A stretch of 64,000 bases of DNA from Bacillus alveayuensis. Lineage in GTDB: Bacteria; Bacillota; Bacilli; Bacillales; Aeribacillaceae. Every line of letters begins with the position of its first letter. Position 1 is the stretch's first letter. Location of the stretch: assembly GCA_030812955.1 (NCBI GenBank), contig JAUSTR010000002.1, forward strand, positions 162,169-226,168, written 5' to 3'. Both the position numbers and the translations under genes were made by a program. This document shows positions 56,696 through 64,000 of the stretch, piece by piece. The notes below the pieces were generated by a model. It worked only from the letters and a program-made list of their open reading frames with translations, ran no database searches and had not been told where the DNA came from.

Positions 56696-57919
56696 TTACA
56701 AATCTTTCATTTTATCAATTTTTAAATCCAAATAAATGGTCATTTTTTGATTCGGATTATTCAAATCGATTTCCGCAATTTCCGTCATTCGCTTCAACCG
56801 ATAGCTAAGTGTATTAACATGAACATTTAGCTTTTTGGCAGCAGCATTGACGTTACTGTCATGATCTAAAAACACTTCTAGCGTTTCAACAAGGTTTGTA
56901 TGATGCGCTCGATCATACTCCTTTAATTTGTTTAAAGAATAATTGACAAAACCATCTTTTTTGCGCTTTTCGTAAAATATGTCCAAGTATTGATAAATTC
57001 CTAATTCTGAATAGGAATCTAATCCTTCTGTTTCCATTGGAAACCGTTCTTTAATCGCAAGAACGGATAACGCTTCTCGATAGCTTTTTTCAACATTTGT
57101 TAAATCTGTATAAATGCCTCCAATACTTGTTTTCACCTTTTGGATCATGAAGCGTTCTTTTAACTGTGTGACAATCCACTGTAAAAACATCTTTAAATCT
57201 TGTAAAGGCTGCACTCCTTTAGGAGAGATGAACATGATCATCTGATCATAATCGATTGTTGAAAGCAATGGATGGACTTTTTGAGTCGTTTTTAACAAAT
57301 ATTGAAGCTGTCTTTCAATAGAGTCTGTTATTTCAGATTGAAATTTTAGAATTATAACAGAATATACCGAGGGAATAGGCAAGTGCAGCTTTTGAAATCC
57401 TTCTTGTATTTCTTCATGTGATGAAATATGTTTAGTGAGAAGCTTCCAGAAAAACTCCTGGTTTCTTTCTTCCATTTTTGTTTTCCGAGCTTGTAAGTTT
57501 AATAGTTTATTTTTGACAGCTTGTGCCGCCATTTTTAAAAGTTCTAATTCTTCATCTGAAAGTCTTTTTTGGATTTCTAAAGCCCAAATGAATCCTAAAA
57601 CCTCATTATTTCTCCAAATGGAGATGGCAACACGGTTTCCAAGTCCAACTTCATCAATTTGTTTCACTCTAATGGGTTGATCTGTTTGCAATAGCTTTTG
57701 AATAATACCATCTTTCCATAAATTATTAATGACCTTTTCAGGAACTCTGCGTCCAATAATTGTGGAAATACGTGCCGGATCAGTACAATCGTTATGGGTA
57801 CTATATGCTAAAAGACGGTGATTTACATCTTCAATTGTGATCGGACATTCGAGAACTTCACTAATTCTTTCCGCAATATCCTCGAGACGTTCAAAACTAT
57901 ATTTAAAAGGATCCTTCAT
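56696..57919 (-). CDS. adeR: PucR/CdaR-family activator, AdeR-like
   Basis: Regulator of 407 aa. An N-terminal sensory region (ITIEDVNHRLLAYSTHNDCTDPARISTIIG; NRVAISIWRNNEVLGFIWALE, GAF-like) is followed by a GGDEF-like middle part and a C-terminal PucR helix-turn-helix (DSNVNAAAKKLNVHVNTLSYRLKRM). In B. subtilis AdeR, of this family and next to ald, activates ald in response to alanine. The adjacency here supports the same role. AAAGGGTAG precedes ATG 57919. Divergent from the alanine symporter. Confidence 0.85.
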   Translation of the reverse strand: MKDPFKYSFERLEDIAERISEVLECPITIEDVNHRLLAYSTHNDCTDPARISTIIGRRVPEKVINNLWKDGIIQKLLQTDQPIRVKQIDEVGLGNRVAISIWRNNEVLGFIWALEIQKRLSDEELELLKMAAQAVKNKLLNLQARKTKMEERNQEFFWKLLTKHISSHEEIQEGFQKLHLPIPSVYSVIILKFQSEITDSIERQLQYLLKTTQKVHPLLSTIDYDQMIMFISPKGVQPLQDLKMFLQWIVTQLKERFMIQKVKTSIGGIYTDLTNVEKSYREALSVLAIKERFPMETEGLDSYSELGIYQYLDIFYEKRKKDGFVNYSLNKLKEYDRAHHTNLVETLEVFLDHDSNVNAAAKKLNVHVNTLSYRLKRMTEIAEIDLNNPNQKMTIYLDLKIDKMKDL

Positions 57920-58105
57920 AAACTTCTACCCTTTCAATTGAACTTCTGTTTCTAAAAGATATATTAATAAAACAAATAACCTTTGACAGATGAAATCCTT
58001 TAATATTATTATAATTAACATTGTGGAATTTAACAAAAATTATTGTTTTCTTTTTTGAAAATTAACAAATACAAATTTTATTTAAAATTTTATTATATTA
58101 TTTGA

Positions 58106-58121
58106 ATGAAAGCGTTAACAA
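58106..58121 (+). promoter_or_regulatory. cre site (CcpA operator) before the alanine symporter
   Basis: ATGAAAGCGTTAACAA fits the catabolite-responsive element consensus WTGNAANCGNWNNCWW at every defined position. It lies 24-39 bp before ATG 58145, just after an AT-rich promoter region (TATTAT near 58089), so CcpA binding should repress the gene on good carbon sources. Confidence 0.8.
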
Positions 58122-58144
58122 ACGATAGAAAGAGGTTTTATTTC

Positions 58145-59545
58145 ATGATGGATATTCTCAGTAAAATAAATGGATTTCTTTGGGGAACGCCTAGTTTAAT
58201 TCTATTATTTGGAACAGGTTTATTTCTAACCATTGCTCTCAAAGGACTACAATTTCGAAAATTAATTTTTGCATTTAAGTTAGGATTTACAAATCAGCAG
58301 GAATCTTCTCAAGCTGAAGGAGATGTAAGCAACTTTAAAGCATTAATGACGGCACTCGCAGCAACGATAGGCAATGGCAATATTGCTGGTGTCGCTACAG
58401 CGGTCACATTAGGGGGACCTGGAGCTATTTTTTGGATGTGGGTAGTCGGTTTATTAGGAATGGCGACAAAATATGCGGAAGCTCTGCTAGCGATGAAATA
58501 CCGCGTCAAAAACGATCATGGAGAATATTCTAGTGGACCGATGTACTATGTTGAACGTGGTTTAGGGAAGAAGTTCCGCTTTTTAGCTGTTGCATTTGCT
58601 GTTTTCGGTGCATTTGCTGCATTAGGAATTGGAAACAGTGTGCAATCAAATACCATTGCTGATGTGGTTAAAGACAGCTTTGCCATTAATGGATGGATAA
58701 CTGGAATCGTTTTAGCGGTATTAACTAGTTTCATTGTATTTGGTGGAATTCAGCGCATTAGTACAGTAGCTGGATTTTTTGTTCCGATTATGGCGGTATT
58801 ATACATAGGTGGCTCCTTACTAATTTTAGCCATTCATTATGATCAAATTATTCCAGCATTTGCAATGATTTTTCATTATGCATTGAATCCTGTTGCTGCA
58901 ACAGGTGGTTTTGTCGGAATTACAGTTATGGAAGCAGTGAGAAGTGGGGTGTCAAGAGGTATTTTCTCAAACGAGGCAGGATTAGGTACGGCTGCTTTAA
59001 TTGCAGGAAATGCAAAAGCTGACCATCCTGTTAAACAAGCACTTGTTGCCATGACTGGAACATTTATTGTGACGATTATTGTTTGTACGATGACCGGACT
59101 AGTACTGGTCATTACAGGGTTTTGGGATGCATCAGGAGGTCTTATTTCAGGAGCAGCTCATGACCCAAGCTTAGATGGTGGTGCTTTAACATCTGCCGCC
59201 TTTGCTTCCGTATTAGGGAAGGCTGGTGAATATATTGTCGCCTTTTCTGTCATATTCTTTGGATTTTCTACGATCGTTGGTTGGTATGTATATGGTGAAA
59301 AATGCTTTGAATATCTAGTAGGGACAAAAGGGATCATAGGTTACCGCATTGTTTATATTCTTGCTTGTGGTTTAGGCGCCGTCGTAAATTTATCTCTCGT
59401 TTGGGCGTTCGCAGATATGGCGAATGCACTTATGATGATTCCAAACTTAGTTGCGCTGCTTCTATTATGGAGAGTAGTTGTGGATGAAACGAATGACTTT
59501 TTTGAAAAACATTATCGTCGAGGAGAGATGAGAAAAGCTAGCTAA
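58145..59545 (+). CDS. sodium:alanine symporter (AGCS family)
   Basis: Membrane protein of 466 aa with about 10-11 hydrophobic segments and the AGCS signature AATIGNGNIAGVATAVTLGGPGA; also SNEAGLGTAALIAGNAK and MIPNLVALLLLWRVVVDET at the end. It imports alanine or glycine with Na+. The frame is open from 58106, but that part is the cre site; AAAGAGG (58130-58136) fits ATG 58145. With ald and adeR it forms a divergently arranged alanine-utilisation module. Confidence 0.92.
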   Translation: MMDILSKINGFLWGTPSLILLFGTGLFLTIALKGLQFRKLIFAFKLGFTNQQESSQAEGDVSNFKALMTALAATIGNGNIAGVATAVTLGGPGAIFWMWVVGLLGMATKYAEALLAMKYRVKNDHGEYSSGPMYYVERGLGKKFRFLAVAFAVFGAFAALGIGNSVQSNTIADVVKDSFAINGWITGIVLAVLTSFIVFGGIQRISTVAGFFVPIMAVLYIGGSLLILAIHYDQIIPAFAMIFHYALNPVAATGGFVGITVMEAVRSGVSRGIFSNEAGLGTAALIAGNAKADHPVKQALVAMTGTFIVTIIVCTMTGLVLVITGFWDASGGLISGAAHDPSLDGGALTSAAFASVLGKAGEYIVAFSVIFFGFSTIVGWYVYGEKCFEYLVGTKGIIGYRIVYILACGLGAVVNLSLVWAFADMANALMMIPNLVALLLLWRVVVDETNDFFEKHYRRGEMRKAS

Positions 59546-59552
59546 TGTTCGG

Positions 59553-59582
59553 GGAGAGGCCTAGATGCTTCTCCTTTTTCTT
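59553..59582 (+). terminator. Terminator after the alanine symporter
   Basis: GGAGAGGC (59553-59560) pairs with GCTTCTCC (59567-59574) with one G-T pair; TTTTTCTTTCTT follows. Confidence 0.8.
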
Positions 59583-59636
59583 TCTTAAATCTTTTATTAA
59601 AATAGAAAGGAGAAGAAATAAAAAGGAGACTCGAAT

Positions 59637-60392
59637 ATGAATTACTATATTATAACTGGTGCTTCGAAGGGATTGGGAGAGGCAATCGTACAGAGCTTAT
59701 TTCATGAGGAGAATGCGATTATCGCTATTTCAAGAACCGTAAATGAAAAATTGTTAAAAGAAGCGCATGATAATCGGGTTCCGCTATTATTTGAAACGGA
59801 AGATTTATCAGTGGTAGAACATTTGATTCCTTTAATGGAAAGGGTTTTTCAACATATTCGCTTAAAGGATGCCCAATCTATTACATTCATTCAAAACGCA
59901 GGGGTAATCGAACCTATTAAGCCTGTCGGAAAAATGGATCATACAGAGCTAGTAAGAAGTGTAAATGTCAACCTATTAGCACCGATGATACTTGCTAATC
60001 AATTTGTAGAACGTACACGTTCTTTTGCTGGTAAGAAAGTCATCGTACATGTAACGTCAGGTGCTGCTAATCGTACCGTTCATGGCTGGAGCTCATATAG
60101 CAGTACGAAAGCAGGATTAGAAAGGTTTACGAAAACATTGGCTTTTGAGCAAAAAAATGAATCATTTCCAGTACAAGCTATCGCCTTCTCACCAGGGATC
60201 ATGGATACAGACATGCAGCAAACGATTCGTACCTCACAAGTGGAAGATTTTAACGAAGTCAAAACATTCCAAAACTACTATGAAAAAGGGATGCTTCGCT
60301 CGCCACAGCTTGTCGCAAGTAAATTATTAACATTATTACAAGGAAATGTTGAAAGCGGGAAAGTATATGATATTAAATCTCTACTTAATTAA
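59637..60392 (+). CDS. yueD: short-chain dehydrogenase, benzil reductase-like YueD
   Basis: SDR of 251 aa. Cofactor motif ITGASKGLGEAI at the N terminus, NAGV (FIQNAGVIEPI) and catalytic Ser/Tyr/Lys in VHVTSGAANRTVHGWSSYSSTKAGLERF. The match to B. subtilis YueD, an NADPH-dependent benzil/sepiapterin-type reductase, is good; the natural substrate is unknown. AAAGGAGA precedes ATG 59637. Confidence 0.88.
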   Translation: MNYYIITGASKGLGEAIVQSLFHEENAIIAISRTVNEKLLKEAHDNRVPLLFETEDLSVVEHLIPLMERVFQHIRLKDAQSITFIQNAGVIEPIKPVGKMDHTELVRSVNVNLLAPMILANQFVERTRSFAGKKVIVHVTSGAANRTVHGWSSYSSTKAGLERFTKTLAFEQKNESFPVQAIAFSPGIMDTDMQQTIRTSQVEDFNEVKTFQNYYEKGMLRSPQLVASKLLTLLQGNVESGKVYDIKSLLN

Positions 60393-60586
60393 AAAGGAAA
60401 GAATTTAAAAGTGTTTAAAATATATTCATCTCAAAGTTAGGGTGTTCGTAAACTACTGAATCGGATTTTTCTGGGCAAAATAAGTTTTTCTTTTTCAATC
60501 ATTCTATTCATTTTCAAATGTACGTAATCATTGCTTTCTTTAAATACATATGATAATCTAAAAGGAAAAACTTAGGAGGGATGGAT

Positions 60587-61117
60587 GTGAAAAAGGTGAC
60601 GTTAGTGGATATATTCACCCATCCAATTGCCCAAAAGTACTTGAAAAGATCAGGGATGGCTCATGCGATCGAAACGGCATATTATGCATACGATTTAGCG
60701 TTAAAAGAACGGGTTTGTCCAGATTTAGCAACAAAAGCTGCATTACTTCACGATATCGGACATTATGAGTGGTTTACAAATGGCAAATGGGATTATGAAA
60801 AGTATCGAAAAAATGATATTCATGCCATTAAAGGTGCTGAGCGTGCCCATAAGCTTTTAATACGACTTGGTGAAGACCCAGAGAAGGCGAAGCAAATTGC
60901 TTTGGCGATATTGCTGCATACAGATTCGTATTTGCCTGAAGGGAATTTAAATCAAAACCCTTTACAGCGTGTTGTGAAAATGGCAGATGAAATGGATGAA
61001 GAGCCTGAAGGACAACACCATTATAAGCAGATTGACCAAGATGTTGCGTTACAAAAGATCAAACAATTAGATCATAAGGTTCAACCATTTCGCAAGCTTT
61101 TAAAAAAATCTGTTTAA
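60587..61117 (+). CDS. yueE: HD-domain phosphohydrolase YueE
   Basis: HD-superfamily protein of 176 aa: MAHAIETAYYAYDLAL, the HD pair in AALLHDIGHYEWF, a further His in DIHAIKGAERAHKLL and AILLHTDSYLPEG. These are metal ligands of a phosphohydrolase whose substrate is unknown. AGGAGGG (60574-60580) fits GTG 60587 (MKKVTLVDIF); ATG 60581 is directly adjacent to the site. 194 bp after yueD; synteny with B. subtilis yueD-yueE. Confidence 0.87.
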   Translation: MKKVTLVDIFTHPIAQKYLKRSGMAHAIETAYYAYDLALKERVCPDLATKAALLHDIGHYEWFTNGKWDYEKYRKNDIHAIKGAERAHKLLIRLGEDPEKAKQIALAILLHTDSYLPEGNLNQNPLQRVVKMADEMDEEPEGQHHYKQIDQDVALQKIKQLDHKVQPFRKLLKKSV

Positions 61118-61149
61118 AATCCACCCCCGAAAAGGATGAGGTGGATTTT
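61116..61149. terminator. Terminator between yueE and the GNAT gene
   Basis: AAAATCCACC (61116-61125) pairs with GGTGGATTTT (61140-61149), between convergent genes and overlapping the end of yueE. Confidence 0.85.
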
Positions 61150-61168
61150 CTATTGAATGACTCTGTTT

Positions 61169-61729
61169 TCAGCACATATGATTTTTTCGAATATGCCAAT
61201 CTTTTTGCAGCATACTGTACAAAGCGATATCGTGAAATTGATGATGTAACCATTCTTCTTCTCGTAAAACCCCTTCCTTCTGAAAGCCTAGGCGTTCTGG
61301 TATTGCTCGACTTTTATTGTTGTTAACACCACAGCGAATTTCTACTCGATTTAAATGTAATTCCTCAAAAATGTAGTGTAAAACTGTCGAGACGCTTTTT
61401 GTAACAATCCCTTTTCCCTCGTATTTTTTGGCCAGATAATAGCCAATACTCGTTTTGCGATTTTGCCAGTCTATATAGTGAAGTCCAATCATGCCAACAA
61501 GCTTTTCTTTATAACGAATGCCTCCGTGAAAACCGTTGTTTTTTACAAACTGCTCGATCCACATAGGGATAATCGAATGGCAATCCATCGGTGAAACCAT
61601 ATTATCAACCCAGGGCAGCCATCGCCGTAAATGCTTACGGTTTTGATTAATGAGTTCAAACAGCTCATTCGCATGCTGAATTTGTATTAAATGAATATAC
61701 GTATTTTCATCAACAGATAATCTAAACAT
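61169..61729 (-). CDS. GNAT acetyltransferase, RimJ/RimL type
   Basis: Protein of 186 aa of the GNAT superfamily closest to ribosomal-protein N-acetyltransferases (RimL, YdaF): LFELINQNRKHLRRWLPWVD, YKEKLVGMIGLHYIDWQNRKTSIGYYLAKKYEGKGIVTKSV with the acetyl-CoA loop, RVEIRCGVNNNKSRAIPERLGFQKEG. The substrate may be a ribosomal protein, a polyamine or a small molecule. AAAGGAGAAA precedes ATG 61729. Confidence 0.87.
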   Translation of the reverse strand: MFRLSVDENTYIHLIQIQHANELFELINQNRKHLRRWLPWVDNMVSPMDCHSIIPMWIEQFVKNNGFHGGIRYKEKLVGMIGLHYIDWQNRKTSIGYYLAKKYEGKGIVTKSVSTVLHYIFEELHLNRVEIRCGVNNNKSRAIPERLGFQKEGVLREEEWLHHQFHDIALYSMLQKDWHIRKNHMC

Positions 61730-61953
61730 GGTATTTCTCCTTTTTGATCATTAATATCATATATTCATAAACAACTGGGATAATTCCTTTAAACCCTAGT
61801 ACATTTTATATTGGGATTTTTCACAAAATGGAAAAATAAGCATATATATGTAAAACAATAGGCGAAAAAAAGCATTATTCTAGTTTTACCTTCTGTTTTC
61901 TTACTGAAATTGAAATGCTTATACGGGAAAATCTTTATAAGGAGTGAATAAGC

Positions 61954-62172
61954 ATGCCAGCATTTGTTGGAGCGATCGAAATCGAACAGATAGGAGATGG
62001 TTCAGTTAAATTTGGCGATACATTTTCCATTTCTCCGAAAGCTACCTTAAAAACCGCTTTTGGATCAGGAGCCTTTAATACAGGTGATCGACTGCACATG
62101 GTGAATGGGCGAAATTTAGCGAATGAAACAAGCCCTAATCTTTCTGATCAACCTCAATTATTGAACAAATAA
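61954..62172 (+). CDS. yueG: GerPA/GerPF-family spore germination protein YueG
   Basis: Protein of 72 aa of the GerPA/GerPF family (MPAFVGAIEIEQIGDGSVKFGDTFSISPKATLKTAFGSGAFNTGD). GerP proteins help nutrients pass the spore coat during germination. TAAGGAGTGA precedes ATG 61954. It is monocistronic and away from any gerP operon, as yueG is in B. subtilis. A sporulation-sigma promoter is expected in the 224-bp gap, but I could not identify one with confidence. Confidence 0.88.
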   Translation: MPAFVGAIEIEQIGDGSVKFGDTFSISPKATLKTAFGSGAFNTGDRLHMVNGRNLANETSPNLSDQPQLLNK

Positions 62173-62193
62173 GATATTAAACCTGTTTTTTAT

Positions 62194-62276
62194 AGGTTGT
62201 TTTCGTATATGTTGCCGCTTGCCTGGACAGTTGAAAAGCTATGATTGTAAAGCAACAATCTTTTAGAAAAGAGCCT
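62194..62276 (+). repeat. MITE-like element, family 1, short form (copy H)
   Basis: 83 bp: AGGTTGTTTTCGTATATGTT at the left; the right end is AAAGCAACAATCTTTTAGAA then AAGAGCCT. A short CGCTTGCCTGGACAG junction links the two ends, as in copies C and E. It lies between yueG and yueH. Confidence 0.82.
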
Positions 62277-62344
62277 TTCTTTAAGAATAAATTTGTTATA
62301 TTAATAATAGAAAAAGATCATAGGAGTAGAGGTAGTGATAGAAG

Positions 62345-62593
62345 ATGAAAATTCGTAAAGCGAATATTGAAAATGACGGGAAACTTATTACAAATGTTTA
62401 CTTATATGAAAACAAAAAAGAAGAATATACAATGGTAGCCATCCCCGATATAGAATGGTCAACGGTCATTCCTTATGTAGAAGATCGAACGAAACGGTCA
62501 ATGCGATTAGCAAAATCATTAGAAAAGCATGTCGAGCCACAAGTAGCAATTCAATTAACAAGCAAGATCATGCAATGGGTTTATGAAATGTAA
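62345..62593 (+). CDS. yueH: YueH-family protein
   Basis: Protein of 82 aa matching B. subtilis YueH in length and place (KIRKANIENDGKLITNVYLYENKKEEYTMVAIPDIEWST; MQWVYEM at the C terminus). No motif of known function. The ribosome-binding site is not strong (AGAGGTAGTG, 10 or more nt before ATG 62345). Confidence 0.78.
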   Translation: MKIRKANIENDGKLITNVYLYENKKEEYTMVAIPDIEWSTVIPYVEDRTKRSMRLAKSLEKHVEPQVAIQLTSKIMQWVYEM

Positions 62594-62596
62594 AAG

Positions 62597-62621
62597 AGAG
62601 CAGGGCGGTAAGCCCTGCTCT
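62597..62621. terminator. Hairpin after yueH
   Basis: AGAGCAGGGC (62597-62606) pairs perfectly with GCCCTGCTCT (62612-62621). T richness is better on the minus strand (CTTTTAC), so it may also end the XRE gene transcript. Confidence 0.7.
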
Positions 62622-62679
62622 AAGACTGTCCGCAAACGCTTGCATTCTTTGGAACTTCGCCCTCTTTAGAAAGTTTAAA

Positions 62680-62913
62680 TTATATAGCATTTTTTTTCTT
62701 TTCAACGAGCTCAATAATATCATGGATTTCAACTTCTAAAACTGAGCAAATCTTTGCTAGTTTATCTAGTGGAAGGCGCTTTGTTTTATTATGGCACATT
62801 TCCCAAACGAGCGTATGTCGTATATCTGCTTTTCTTGCTAATTCACGTTTCGTCATTCTTCGCTGTTTCAGTAAATGATCAAGTTTAATATGTATTTCAA
62901 ATTGCTTAGGCAT
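62680..62913 (-). CDS. small XRE/Cro-CI-type transcriptional regulator
   Basis: Protein of 77 aa that is a lone helix-turn-helix: LDHLLKQRRMTKRELARKADIRHTLVWEMCHNKTKRLPLDKLAKICSVLEVEIHDIIELV. DNA-binding regulator with no sensor or peptidase partner adjacent. TAAAGGGTGGAG precedes ATG 62913. Its target is unknown. Small XRE proteins of this type are often in mobile or accessory DNA, and a transposase-like gene lies 0.7 kb further on. Confidence 0.88.
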   Translation of the reverse strand: MPKQFEIHIKLDHLLKQRRMTKRELARKADIRHTLVWEMCHNKTKRLPLDKLAKICSVLEVEIHDIIELVEKKKNAI

Positions 62914-63015
62914 TTCTTCTCCACCCTTTAAATTCCGTTCTTTATGAATTTAGAAAATATTGTAACAATTTTTACTTGATCAATCAACTATAATTTCATT
63001 TTTCTATTTTGATAT

Positions 63016-63381
63016 TTATCCCCAGCGCAAAGCGAGAATGATTCGGCAGCAATCAATATTCTTTCGTATTAAATGAATGTGAATTCCATTTGGGTTAAAG
63101 TTTGTTTCAATACGGGCCTTTACACCTGTTGATTGAAGGAGTTTTTCTACCTCTTTTTGCTGTGACTTTTGTGCATACATCATGACTTGATAAGCAAAGT
63201 CATTACGCTGTAATTGTTGGAGCAATATGTTCGCTTCTTCTAGCAATTTTTGTGTAAGAGATGCGGATTGATGAAAGATTGATGGATTGACTTGCGGATA
63301 TTGGCGATAACGATAATAAACATCAGGATGTGTTCGGTAATACCAAAATGGGCCAAAAGAATAATATGTGTCATTTTTCAT
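63016..63381 (-). CDS. small protein, unrecognised, Tyr-rich N terminus
   Basis: Protein of 121 aa. Residues 6-29 are rich in Tyr/Phe/Pro (YYSFGPFWYYRTHPDVYYRY); a helical middle follows (ASLTQKLLEEANILLQQLQR, KEVEKLLQSTGVKARIE), then a beta-like end FNPNGIHIHLIRKNIDCCRI and ILALRWG. The Tyr-rich start is reminiscent of spore coat proteins, but I cannot name a family. CAGGAGGGGA precedes ATG 63381, so it is a real gene. Confidence 0.72.
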   Translation of the reverse strand: MKNDTYYSFGPFWYYRTHPDVYYRYRQYPQVNPSIFHQSASLTQKLLEEANILLQQLQRNDFAYQVMMYAQKSQQKEVEKLLQSTGVKARIETNFNPNGIHIHLIRKNIDCCRIILALRWG

Positions 63382-63584
63382 GATTATGTTATTCCCCTCC
63401 TGTAAAAATCTTTTATAACACTATATGAAAGAAGAACTTTTTAGACGACACATTTTCTAATGAAAAGGATTTTGAAAAAAAATATTGAATGAATAATGTA
63501 AAAAAAACTTAGACGGAATAAATAACACCAACATTAAATTTAGGTTATAATAGACCTGAATTTTATTTAAGTTGGTGATTATTT

Positions 63585-64000
63585 ATGCGTACCAAAAATA
63601 GATTAAATCCAATCGAATCAAAATACTTTAGACCCGAGATAACTAATTGTCCAGAATGTGGTAATAAATTAGTATACTGTCACCCTGTTTGGAGAAAAAC
63701 AATTTCTACCCTAAAAGGTGAATTTAAAATCATAAATCTAGGATACCGATGTGAGAATAACTCCTGTTCTAATGACACCGTATATCGTTCAGCTGAAGCC
63801 GAACAATTAAGTATGAAGCACATTACTTATGGAATGGATGTCATCGCATATATCGGATATTTACGGTTTAAAGAACATAAGACTCGATCTGAGATAGCTA
63901 CTATATTATCGGAAAAAGAAGTGAAAATTTCTGAGAGGCAAGTACAGAAACTTTATGAAAGATATGCGTTATTACTGCGGGCAAGCGTTAAAGAAAATAT
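63585..64000 (+). CDS. partial transposase-like protein with N-terminal zinc ribbon (cut by window edge)
   Basis: Open frame from ATG 63585 to the window end (138 codons, no stop). The N terminus has a CxxC zinc ribbon (TNCPECGNKLVYCH with CENNSC), then SMKHITYGMDVIAYIGYLRF and a helix-turn-helix-like RSEIATILSEKEVKISERQVQKLYERY. This layout is typical of N-terminal regions of certain IS transposases. TATAAT at 63546-63551 may be its -10. The catalytic part, right end and target duplication are outside the window, so the element cannot be named. Confidence 0.65.
   Translation, partial: MRTKNRLNPIESKYFRPEITNCPECGNKLVYCHPVWRKTISTLKGEFKIINLGYRCENNSCSNDTVYRSAEAEQLSMKHITYGMDVIAYIGYLRFKEHKTRSEIATILSEKEVKISERQVQKLYERYALLLRASVKEN

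Overview
The window is low-GC DNA from an aerobic, endospore-forming member of the Bacillaceae. The order of most genes matches the Bacillus subtilis yus-yur-yun-yut-yum-yui-yue region, and Gram-positive ribosome-binding sites (AAAGGAGG type) precede nearly every gene. Sporulation and germination genes (yunB, lytH, yutC, yutH, yueG) are scattered through it. No rRNA, tRNA, CRISPR array, prophage or known defence cluster was seen. I judged the lineage from gene content only and cannot name a species.

Layout. 1-5.4 kb: fadN-fadA-fadE beta-oxidation operon. 5.8-8.1 kb: yusI, gcvH, yusF, yusE and an SCP2-like yusD. 8.1-12.4 kb: sulfur amino acid block, with an O-acetylhomoserine sulfhydrylase and a SAM-I riboswitch driving the metNPQ methionine importer. 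12.5-18.7 kb: yurZ, a small orphan ORF and the sufCDSUB iron-sulfur assembly operon. 18.8-23.2 kb: yunF-E-D-C-B. 23.2-27.2 kb: a lysine riboswitch upstream of an NhaC-type transporter, then an NSS transporter with its 36-aa small subunit. 27.2-34.7 kb: lytH, lipA, yutC, yutD, yutE, yutF, yutG, yutH. 35-38.4 kb: hom-thrC-thrB. 38.4-48.1 kb: Nfu (yutI), yuzD, two NDH-2-like flavoproteins, yuzB, yutK, dapF, yutM, the ferredoxin/flavodoxin reductase yumC and yuiA-B-C. 48.3-53.2 kb: a signal-less BtuF-like protein, yuiD, pepA, yuiF. 53.2-55.2 kb: a small accessory stretch (repeat element, 51-aa gene, DUF6241 protein, GPP34-like protein with a Cys/Gly tail, DMT transporter remnant). 55.2-59.6 kb: alanine module (ald, adeR-like regulator, alanine/Na+ symporter with a cre site). 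59.6-63.4 kb: yueD, yueE, a GNAT, yueG, yueH, an XRE regulator and an unknown protein. 63.6 kb to the end: the 5' part of a zinc-ribbon transposase-like gene cut by the window edge.

The genes are mainly core metabolism: fatty acid degradation, methionine, threonine and lysine supply, Fe-S and lipoate biosynthesis, alanine use, and NADH/NADPH flavoproteins. The visible regulation fits: SAM and lysine riboswitches, a Rex-like operator before an NADH dehydrogenase, a cre site before the alanine symporter, and a perfect palindrome at the ald promoter.

The least ordinary content is between the genes. One family of MITE-like elements occurs eight times, in long (about 165-207 bp) and short (about 80 bp) forms with imperfect 28-bp terminal inverted repeats. 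A second family occurs twice with 19-bp terminal inverted repeats and 9-bp target-site duplications. One of its copies has split the yutF terminator and carries a 55-bp hairpin segment the other lacks. There is also a 21-bp tandem repeat after dapF, and two further repeat-like blocks. I did not find a clear, wholly new multi-gene system; the repeat families and the 53-55 kb accessory stretch are the best candidates for novelty.
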